Shown: piece after piece, positions 57,940 through 64,000 of the stretch
Numbering within the stretch: position 1 is the first letter of the stretch
How the letters are laid out: each line of letters starts with the position of its first letter
NCBI GenBank assembly: GCA_045635085.1
Contig: JAZRBM010000004.1
Coordinates: 186,001-250,000, forward strand
Source of the DNA: Congzhengia sp045635085
GTDB taxonomy: Bacteria; Bacillota; Clostridia; UBA1381; UBA9506
Length of the DNA stretch: 64,000 bases
Direction: 5' to 3'
Program-made: the position numbers and the translations under genes
The notes under the pieces: generated by a model
What the model was told of the DNA's origin: nothing
The model's database searches: none
Seen by the model: the letters and a program-made list of their open reading frames with translations, nothing else

Positions 57940-59355
57940 GTGAACGTATCAAAAAAGCTTGAAGAGACAAGAAAATATATGCACGACATTTTACCTGTCG
58001 GGAAAAGCTTTGACCTTATCGAAAGAGAATTTATCATTGGCGGCAAAAAAACCTATATGTATTTTATAGATGGTTTTGCTAAAGACGGCGTTTTATCCAA
58101 AATGATAACCTTTTTGTTCAGCATTACTCCCGAAAAAATGAAAAACATAAGCACAGCCTCTGATTTTGCTGCAAATTTTATTCCATATGTCGAAACAGAT
58201 GTAGAAAGCGATATGGATAAAATAATACAGATGTATTTGTCCGGCGCAACAGTTTTGATAATTGACGGATTTTCTGAAGCTATCGTTATTGATGCGCGGA
58301 CGTATCCTGCAAGAGGTGTCGAAGAACCCGAAAAAGAAAAGGTCCTGCGTGGCTCACGTGACGGATTTGTAGAAACTGTTGTGTTTAATACCGCGCTTAT
58401 GCGAAGAAGAATCAGAGACCCTAAGTTTACAGCAGAAATTGTCACAGTAGGCAGACGTTCAAAAACAGACATAGTGCTGACGTATATAAAAGACTTAGTT
58501 GACGAAAATATGCTGAAAAACCTAAAAGAACGACTCGGCAAAATCGACGTTCGTTCGCTTACGATGAATCAGGAAAGTTTGGCAGAATGTCTTATAAGAA
58601 GAAAGTGGTACAACCCGTTTCCAAAGGTAAGATACACTGAGCGCCCTGACATTGCAGCGGCGTGTGTCTTGGAGGGTAGTATTGCGCTTTTAGTTGACAA
58701 CGACCCGTCAGCACTGTTGCTGCCTAGCTCTATATTTGACTTTATACAGGAGGCAGATGATTTTTATTATCCGCCTGTTGTAGGAGGATATATGAGGCTG
58801 ACGAGAAATATAGTGTTCTTTTCAACGCTCATATTAACACCGCTCTGGCTTTTGTTAATAGAAAACCTAAATGTCCTGCCGCCGTGGCTTCATTTTATAG
58901 GTATATCACAGCCGAATGCTGTTGCACCTATTATCCAGCTTCTGATTTTAGAAGTTGCGGTTGATGTTTTGCGTTTTGCTTCTGTAAACACGCCGAATAT
59001 GATGGGAAACTCGCTCAGTATTATAGGTGCGTTGATTTTAGGAGATTTTGCGATTCAGTCGGGATGGTTTGTGCCGGATACTATTCTTTATATGTCAATA
59101 GTGGCGATTGCAAGTTTTTCTCAGCCGAATATTGAGCTTAATTACGCTTTTAAATTTATGAGGATTGTAATACTTCTTTTGACGTATTTTTTAGATGTGT
59201 GGGGATTTTTGGCAGGATTAATTATTTCGATTGTGTTAATAGCAACAAACAAAACCGTGACAGGAAAAGGATATTTATATCCTGTAATTCCCTTTAATTA
59301 CCACGATTTTAAGTATAAATTCTTAAGATTAAAAATCCGTGCAAAGGAAAAATAA
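57940..59355 (+). CDS. spoVAF: SpoVAF/GerA-family spore membrane protein
   Basis: The 471-residue protein starts at GTG 57940 after GAGGTG. The cytoplasmic N-terminal domain (DLIEREFIIGGKKTYMYFID, SGATVLIIDGFSEAIVID, RGSRDGFVETVVFNTALMRR) belongs to the GerA type. Four to six membrane helices follow from about residue 285 (NIVFFSTLILTPLWLLLIEN, APIIQLLILEVAVDVLRFAS). The N-terminal motifs and the short C-terminus fit SpoVAF rather than a GerAA receptor subunit. It acts in the spore inner membrane during germination, beside the SpoVA channel. Confidence 0.85.
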   Translation: MNVSKKLEETRKYMHDILPVGKSFDLIEREFIIGGKKTYMYFIDGFAKDGVLSKMITFLFSITPEKMKNISTASDFAANFIPYVETDVESDMDKIIQMYLSGATVLIIDGFSEAIVIDARTYPARGVEEPEKEKVLRGSRDGFVETVVFNTALMRRRIRDPKFTAEIVTVGRRSKTDIVLTYIKDLVDENMLKNLKERLGKIDVRSLTMNQESLAECLIRRKWYNPFPKVRYTERPDIAAACVLEGSIALLVDNDPSALLLPSSIFDFIQEADDFYYPPVVGGYMRLTRNIVFFSTLILTPLWLLLIENLNVLPPWLHFIGISQPNAVAPIIQLLILEVAVDVLRFASVNTPNMMGNSLSIIGALILGDFAIQSGWFVPDTILYMSIVAIASFSQPNIELNYAFKFMRIVILLLTYFLDVWGFLAGLIISIVLIATNKTVTGKGYLYPVIPFNYHDFKYKFLRLKIRAKEK

Positions 59356-59393
59356 CTAGAAAATTATGTAATAAAAAAGTAAAATTATAACGG

Positions 59394-59478
59394 TTGACTA
59401 ATTGTGCCTCCGTATGATATAATTTATTATGTCTTAAAATAGATTTTTATTTTATCAGATAATAAAAGCATACGGAGG
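59394..59478 (+). promoter_or_regulatory. Promoter and long dyad before the SLH gene
   Basis: TTGACT (59394-59399), an 18-base spacer and TATAAT (59418-59423). The spacer and -10 boundary hold CCTCCGTATG (59407-59416), the exact reverse complement of CATACGGAGG (59469-59478), which contains the gene's ribosome-binding site. Transcripts from this promoter lack the upstream arm; read-through transcripts would contain both arms and could hide the ribosome-binding site. Confidence 0.65.
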
Positions 59479-59485
59479 TAAAATT

Positions 59486-62278
59486 ATGAAAAAGACAACC
59501 AAAATCATTTCATTGCTCATTACATTAGCAATGATGATAGCGATGGCTGTTCCTATGACAGTTTCTGCATCATTCAGTGATGTGGCGTCAGATCACCACT
59601 ATTACGATGCAATCCACAATCTGTCAGCAGAAGGAATATTAAACGGATTTGAAGACGGTTCTTTTAAACCGGGTGATCCTGTAACAAGAGCGCAGTTTAC
59701 AAAGATAATCTGCTATGCTCTTTCAGTAGGCAATCTTACATATTCAGATGCTGAAAAATCGATATTTACAGACGTTGCACCAGACCACTGGGCAGCAGAT
59801 AATATTGTTACAGCCTATAAACAGAAGATAATAAACGGTATGGGAGACGGAACATTTGCACCGGAAGCAGGCGTAAACTACGAACAGGCTGTTAAAATGG
59901 TAGTTTGTGCTTTAGGTTATTCTCCTGAACGTGCCGAAGCTTTAGGCGGCTATCCTGGTGGATATATGAGCCTTGCAAACAGCGCAAAAATATTAACAGG
60001 CATTACAGATGCTAAAATGGGACAGACAATGAATCGTGGTGCAGTAGCACAGCTTATTGACAACATGAAGGATGCGGACCAGATTATTGACGGTCAGCCC
60101 TCAGGCTCAATCCGTGAAGACATAAGCACAAGCAAAAAGTTTGACGGTAGAGTAGTTGCTGCTTATAACACAGTTTTGCGTTATGGTGATGTAAGCCCAT
60201 GTATGAAAAATCAGATATTGGTTGAAGGTGCTACAGATAAAATTTTTGATGTAAGCGAACTTGATAACTTCGACATAAACAAATACCTTGGCAGAAGCGT
60301 AAGCATTTATTATACAGAGGAAAGTGACGTTGTTGTAGATGTTGTTTCAAGTATTGCGCTTCAGTCAAGAAAAAATGAAGAAATAAAAATAGACCTTGAT
60401 TTAATATGTGATTACAACTCAACATCCATTGAATATTATAAAGACTCAAGTATGACAGAAACAGAAAAGATAAGCTATGAAACATCATCTGATAATATTT
60501 TAAATGGTGAGCCTGTAGACGACGATTTAGCTACAATTATCGGTAACAGCGCTTCAAAGACAGGTTATATTTTATTAATAAACTCAACAACAAGCGGTGC
60601 TTTTGATACTGCTTTTATAAAGACATATGATATGATGGTTGTTTCATATGTTGACAGAACAAACAAAAAAGTATATGCAAAGAATGCAGAATACACAGAT
60701 GGAAGCATTGTTTTAGATGTAGAAAACAGAAACAAGGATATAGTTATCACTAAAGATGGAAAAGATGCTGCATTATCAACAATTAACGAAAATACAATCC
60801 TTTCTATTTCAAAGAGCGATAGCGGTAATACAATAGAAGTATTGATAGGTTCAGGTACTGCTAGTGGTATAATTGTTAGCACGGCAAACAATAACACCCA
60901 GATCACCTTAAAATCAAGCAATAAGGTTTACACATTGCTGGATAATTTTTATGTGCCGAGTGGTAGTTCAAGAAGTGACGTTGCTGTAGGCAGAAATGTT
61001 ACCTTATCATTTGATGCATTCGGTAAAGTTGCAAGGGTTGTATTTGCAGCAGAATCATCATATAACTACGGTTATCTTTCAGCCTTAGAGCCTGGTACAA
61101 TGCACGAGCCTGAAATAAGAATAATGCTTTATAAGCCCTCGACAAGCAATTCCAAGCTTTCAGGTATACAATACAAATTCGCAAACAAAGTAAAGGTAAA
61201 CGGACAAAATTACACAGTAGAAGATGATATGAATACCATCGTTGATATCATTAAAGATGGTGCTGAGGTTAGCGGAATTAATCCTGACATTACAGGAATT
61301 GATGCAACAACAAACGCAGAATATGCTCAGCCGATCAGATATTCATTAGACACAAACGGCTTAATCAATGCCATTGCAACGAACCAGTCAACAGAAACAG
61401 ATTCAACTAAGAGATTTGATTTGGATAAGCATATGACAACTGCTATTGAGTGTACATTAGACGGAACGAATTTTGGTTCAACATACAGAATCTCAAGTTC
61501 AACACCTGTTATCTATATTCCTGCAAACAGAGTATCAGACGAATATAGCTCCAAGTCAAACAACTTCTTTAAAAAAGGCACAAGCTATTATGTACAGTTT
61601 GCAAATAAGTCAAGTACGGGACTTGTTTCCTGCGTATACATATATGGTATTGAAGGTGGCAGTGTAGATACAGCTACTATCACAGCAGAAACAACACCTA
61701 TGATAGTAAAAGATATAGTTCCTCAGGAATCATATTATGATGGCTATTATAAGAAGTTTATACTGCAGGATGTTATCTCAGGAGTAGAAACCCCCTGTTA
61801 TGATAAGGACTTTGAAGGCACAGATGCATTAGACACATTAACAATAGGTGATGTAGTTCGTATTGCAGCTGACGATGATAAGTTTGTTCAGGCAGTAGAA
61901 GTTTTAGCAGATGCTGAAGCAGTAGCTGCAAAGACATTTAACTATGAAGGTGTTTACGTTAAGACACAAGGCGACGATTCAGGTACACAGGAAGCTGAAT
62001 TCCGTACGCTTATTGGTACAATTAAAACAAGATACAATTATGACTTTACAGTTGTTGGAGGATATGATCCAGAAGCAAATGGCGGAGAGTCATATACAGC
62101 ATCTCAGTCAATACCGGTATATATGATAGACACAACAGCAACTCTTAAAGCTGATAAGGTTAAGACTGCTGCAGTTCTTGATTTAGTTGGTACTTCACCT
62201 GATGCTACACTTGCTTCAAAGGTTATGCTCTACACATCAGAAGCACAAATAAAAGCAATTATCATATTTTATAAGTAA
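59486..62278 (+). CDS. Secreted SLH-domain cell-surface protein (chromosomal)
   Basis: The 930-residue protein has a signal peptide (SLLITLAMMIAMAVPMTVSA). Three SLH motifs follow (FSDVASDHHYYDAIHNLSAE; FTDVAPDHWAADNIVTAYKQ; a weaker third near GGYMSLANSAKILTGITD), and then about 700 residues of strand-rich sequence. The promoter is consensus-like and the ribosome-binding site strong, so it is probably abundant, possibly an S-layer protein. It belongs to the chromosomal part: its composition and codon use match spoIIP rather than the element. Confidence 0.88.
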   Translation: MKKTTKIISLLITLAMMIAMAVPMTVSASFSDVASDHHYYDAIHNLSAEGILNGFEDGSFKPGDPVTRAQFTKIICYALSVGNLTYSDAEKSIFTDVAPDHWAADNIVTAYKQKIINGMGDGTFAPEAGVNYEQAVKMVVCALGYSPERAEALGGYPGGYMSLANSAKILTGITDAKMGQTMNRGAVAQLIDNMKDADQIIDGQPSGSIREDISTSKKFDGRVVAAYNTVLRYGDVSPCMKNQILVEGATDKIFDVSELDNFDINKYLGRSVSIYYTEESDVVVDVVSSIALQSRKNEEIKIDLDLICDYNSTSIEYYKDSSMTETEKISYETSSDNILNGEPVDDDLATIIGNSASKTGYILLINSTTSGAFDTAFIKTYDMMVVSYVDRTNKKVYAKNAEYTDGSIVLDVENRNKDIVITKDGKDAALSTINENTILSISKSDSGNTIEVLIGSGTASGIIVSTANNNTQITLKSSNKVYTLLDNFYVPSGSSRSDVAVGRNVTLSFDAFGKVARVVFAAESSYNYGYLSALEPGTMHEPEIRIMLYKPSTSNSKLSGIQYKFANKVKVNGQNYTVEDDMNTIVDIIKDGAEVSGINPDITGIDATTNAEYAQPIRYSLDTNGLINAIATNQSTETDSTKRFDLDKHMTTAIECTLDGTNFGSTYRISSSTPVIYIPANRVSDEYSSKSNNFFKKGTSYYVQFANKSSTGLVSCVYIYGIEGGSVDTATITAETTPMIVKDIVPQESYYDGYYKKFILQDVISGVETPCYDKDFEGTDALDTLTIGDVVRIAADDDKFVQAVEVLADAEAVAAKTFNYEGVYVKTQGDDSGTQEAEFRTLIGTIKTRYNYDFTVVGGYDPEANGGESYTASQSIPVYMIDTTATLKADKVKTAAVLDLVGTSPDATLASKVMLYTSEAQIKAIIIFYK

Positions 62279-62292
62279 TCTCTAAACAATTT

Positions 62293-62323
62293 ACACCCCA
62301 AAGGCATCTTGCCTTTGGGGTGT
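62293..62323 (+). terminator. Terminator of the SLH gene
   Basis: ACACCCCAAAGGCA (62293-62306) pairs with TGCCTTTGGGGTGT (62310-62323), followed by GTTTTAT. Confidence 0.92.
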
Positions 62324-62350
62324 GTTTTATGAAACCGAGCGATGATAAAA

Positions 62351-62383
62351 AAAGGACTGCAATTCATAAACCTGCAGTCCTTT
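62351..62383 (-). terminator. Terminator of the DUF4364 gene
   Basis: AAAGGACTGCA (62351-62361) and TGCAGTCCTTT (62373-62383) form an 11-bp stem; on the minus strand TTTT follows. It lies 19 bases beyond the end of the minus-strand gene. Confidence 0.85.
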
Positions 62384-62402
62384 AAGTTTTTCAATATCGT
62401 TA

Positions 62403-62969
62403 TTAATTTTCTGTTTCGTCAGCAAACTCTGATAACGCTTTTATGATGCTTTCATAAAACTCCATAGGTTTTTTTCTAAAACCCTTTGCATACCTTGCGG
62501 CCTTTTCTTTATTTCCTGTAAAAACAGTCATTGCAAGCAGTGTTGTTTTTCCTTCTTGGATTTCTACGTCTACGTTATAAAGGTCCTTGCTTATCGGAAC
62601 TATGGCGCACTTTATTTGAGCTTTTTGGCCCTCGCGCCTTAAGTAATCGTCAATAGTTTTCTTTAAGGATGCTCTGACGCTGGCTGTGATTTTGTCGTCA
62701 AACACATCTATTATTTCTCTGCCTTGCTTTGTCAGATCGTATTTTTCGACTTCGTCACGCCAAACCTTTTTAATGTAGTTTTCTGGAATCAGTTTATCTA
62801 TTGCATCACATAAATCAATAAAATCAACATTACTGCCGGAAAGCATCAAATGCTTTATATCACTATCAGCAAGAGGTTGTTGTGCATATCTTATGCAAAA
62901 CAAAACACAGAGCTTAATTTCTCCTGCGTCGTTTAGTCTGTAGTAAACATTATTTAAATCAGGTCTCAA
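62403..62969 (-). CDS. DUF4364 protein (winged-helix-like)
   Basis: The 188-residue protein starts at TTG 62969, eight bases after GGGAG. AGEIKLCVLFCIRYAQQPLA, then LIPENYIKKVWRDEVEKYDL, TKQGREIIDVF, is the winged-helix-like N-terminal part of DUF4364, a family nearly limited to Clostridia. The C-terminal half is an effector or dimer domain. It probably regulates transcription, but no target is known. It is divergent from rex. Confidence 0.85.
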   Translation of the reverse strand: MRPDLNNVYYRLNDAGEIKLCVLFCIRYAQQPLADSDIKHLMLSGSNVDFIDLCDAIDKLIPENYIKKVWRDEVEKYDLTKQGREIIDVFDDKITASVRASLKKTIDDYLRREGQKAQIKCAIVPISKDLYNVDVEIQEGKTTLLAMTVFTGNKEKAARYAKGFRKKPMEFYESIIKALSEFADETEN

Positions 62970-63065
62970 ATCGTCACTCCCTTTTTTAAAATAATAACAT
63001 AAATTAAAAATAAAATCAACATAAAAAAATCATAATGAAAAGTACTGAAAATTTGTGTGAATTTA

Positions 63066-63189
63066 TTGATATTTTTAAAAAAATATGGTAAAATTAAAAA
63101 ATAGTTTAAATTCTGTATTTTCACGATGTTGCAAATTTAGTATCTCACAATTGTATTTTAATTTCTCTTCTTGTTGAAATTGTGAGATA
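63066..63189 (+). promoter_or_regulatory. rex promoter and 12-bp leader dyad
   Basis: TTGATA (63066-63071), 17 bases, TAAAAT (63089-63094). In the leader, TATCTCACAATT (63141-63152) and AATTGTGAGATA (63178-63189) are a perfect inverted repeat around 25 bases, ending 34 bases before the start codon. TTGTGA also occurs in many Rex operators, so the dyad could serve autoregulation or form an RNA hairpin. Confidence 0.55.
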
Positions 63190-63223
63190 TAACATTATTG
63201 AAAGAATATTAAAGAGGTAGATT

Positions 63224-63856
63224 ATGGCTAAATTTAAGAACCTTTCAAAGCAGGCGTTAAAGAGATTGCCTATGTATATGTCCTATCTAAAAAGTATAGA
63301 AAGAGAATATGAATACATATCCTCATCAACTGTTGCACAGGCACTTGACCTAAATGATGTTCAGGTCAGAAAAGACCTTGCTGCTGTATGTAAAAGTGCA
63401 GGGATTCCAAAGCGTGGATTCGTTGTCGATGATTTAATAGATGGAATTTCTGATTTTTTGGGATATGAAAGCAGAACAGATGCGATTTTGGTTGGTGCAG
63501 GAAATCTTGGTATGGCCCTGATGTCATATAGGGGATTTGAGCGCTATGGCATTAAAATTGTGGCAGCCTTTGATACAAGGGAAGAGATAATTGATAACGA
63601 GAAAATTTTTGATATTTCAAGTCTTTCTAAAATGTGCAGGGAGCTTAATGTTAAAATAGGTATCATAACTGTACCTGAAAAGGAAGCTCAAAAAGTGTGT
63701 GATATGCTTGTAAAAAGTGGAATTATGGCTATCTGGAACTTTTCTCCTACACATCTTAAGGCTCCTGATGAAATATTGGTGCAAAACGAAAATATGGCAT
63801 CGTCACTTGCGGTGCTGTCAAATCATTTGCGTGATAAAATCGAAAACAGTAAATAA
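63224..63856 (+). CDS. rex: Redox-sensing transcriptional repressor Rex
   Basis: The 210-residue protein has the winged-helix DNA-binding domain (ALKRLPMYMSYLKSIEREYE, then TVAQALDLNDVQVRKDLAAV) and a Rossmann NADH-binding domain (AILVGAGNLGMALMSYRGFE, VAAFDTREEIIDNEKIFDIS). Rex senses the NADH/NAD+ ratio and represses fermentation genes when NAD+ is high. The length matches the family. The ribosome-binding site is AAAGAGG. It is typical of anaerobic Clostridia. Confidence 0.95.
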   Translation: MAKFKNLSKQALKRLPMYMSYLKSIEREYEYISSSTVAQALDLNDVQVRKDLAAVCKSAGIPKRGFVVDDLIDGISDFLGYESRTDAILVGAGNLGMALMSYRGFERYGIKIVAAFDTREEIIDNEKIFDISSLSKMCRELNVKIGIITVPEKEAQKVCDMLVKSGIMAIWNFSPTHLKAPDEILVQNENMASSLAVLSNHLRDKIENSK

Positions 63857-63870
63857 TATTATAAGTCAAA

Positions 63871-63910
63871 AAAAGGTGTAGCAAAATGAAATCATTTTGC
63901 TACACCTTTT
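63871..63910. terminator. Bidirectional terminator after rex
   Basis: AAAAGGTGTAGCAAAATGA (63871-63889) pairs with TCATTTTGCTACACCTTTT (63892-63910), followed by TTATTTTT on the plus strand and preceded by AAA, giving U residues on the other strand. It separates rex from the convergent minus-strand gene. Confidence 0.9.
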
Positions 63911-64000
63911 TTATTTTTCTAAGAATTTTTCTATTAGTTTATAACCTGGCTCAATGTAAAGACCCGTCTTTGCAGCATTTTCTTCTGTGTAGTCAAGATT
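63911..64000 (-). CDS. C-terminal end of an unidentified minus-strand gene
   Basis: From the window edge an open frame on the minus strand reads NLDYTEENAAKTGLYIEPGY, then KLIEKFLEK and a stop at 63911. Only 29 residues are visible. The convergent position, the shared terminator and normal composition favour a real gene. The product cannot be identified from this piece. Confidence 0.55.
   Translation of the reverse strand, partial: NLDYTEENAAKTGLYIEPGYKLIEKFLEK

Noticed and set aside
58053..58541. 162-codon frame on the minus strand inside spoVAF
   Set aside because: It is a mirror of a clearly conserved spore gene in the other strand; no ribosome-binding site or domain is visible.
59486..62278. 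Assigning the 930-residue SLH protein to the element's surface gene set
   Set aside because: It lies beyond the comM junction and has host-like composition and a host-like promoter; only the SLH domain type is shared with the 28720 gene.
1..64000. tRNA, rRNA or known riboswitch genes
   Set aside because: None was found by eye: no tRNA-like cloverleaf with CCA end, no rRNA stretch and no recognisable riboswitch core. A covariance-model scan would be needed to exclude them.

Overview
The window joins two unlike stretches of DNA. From about 53.7 kb to the right end it is ordinary chromosome of a spore-forming, AT-rich member of the Bacillota (class Clostridia). The supporting genes are spoIIP, a spoVAF/GerA-type germination gene, a DUF4830 gene, a DUF4364 gene, the redox repressor rex and an S-layer-homology (SLH) protein, beside birA and an M24 aminopeptidase. 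From base 1 to about 53.7 kb it is accessory DNA, even richer in A+T, with its own start signals, promoters and repeats. The two meet inside comM: the chromosomal comM/yifB gene breaks off just before its Walker A motif. I read this as the right end of a large integrated element; its left end is outside the window.

Layout of the element. 0.1-2.2 kb: a partition locus (five 18-bp palindromes, ParA, a ribbon-helix-helix partner) plus a CxxCxxCC protein. 2.2-3.4 kb: a minus-strand pair, a small PD-(D/E)XK-like protein and a HEPN-like protein, possibly a defence or toxin unit. 3.5-11.5 kb: many small unknown genes, several sharing a 65-residue N-terminal module and all with nearly the same ribosome-binding site. 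11.7-13.9 kb: an unknown gene, an AT-rich repeat region and a SLOG (DUF1273) protein. 14.1-19.6 kb: a type I restriction system with an HTH protein, an HsdM fused to half an HsdS, and HsdR. 19.6-24 kb: zinc-ribbon proteins, a Y-family polymerase with a YolD-like partner, and DUF4314.

24.3-35.3 kb holds a secreted/surface gene set: a BspA-type leucine-rich protein, a small regulator-like protein, a SipW-like (Ser/His) signal peptidase, an SLH protein, a 1309-residue secreted protein and a short secreted protein. The short protein shares its main domain with the C-terminus of the BspA-type protein. I propose that these build one cell-surface structure. 36.5-53.5 kb holds an M48-type peptidase, membrane proteins with coiled coils, a sortase-like secreted protein, a small serine recombinase and many unknown small genes.

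The non-coding DNA is unusually structured: two recurring promoter types, one with a dyad in its spacer; three 26-bp operator-like palindromes; a phased array of TTTTATAAAA boxes at 20-21 bp; two pairs of long direct repeats about 25 and 32 kb apart; an 11-mer repeated about nine times; and many strong hairpins. No phage structural gene, conjugation ATPase, relaxase, replication initiator or large integrase was recognised here, so whether the element is an ICE, a plasmid-like element or a phage cannot be decided from this window.
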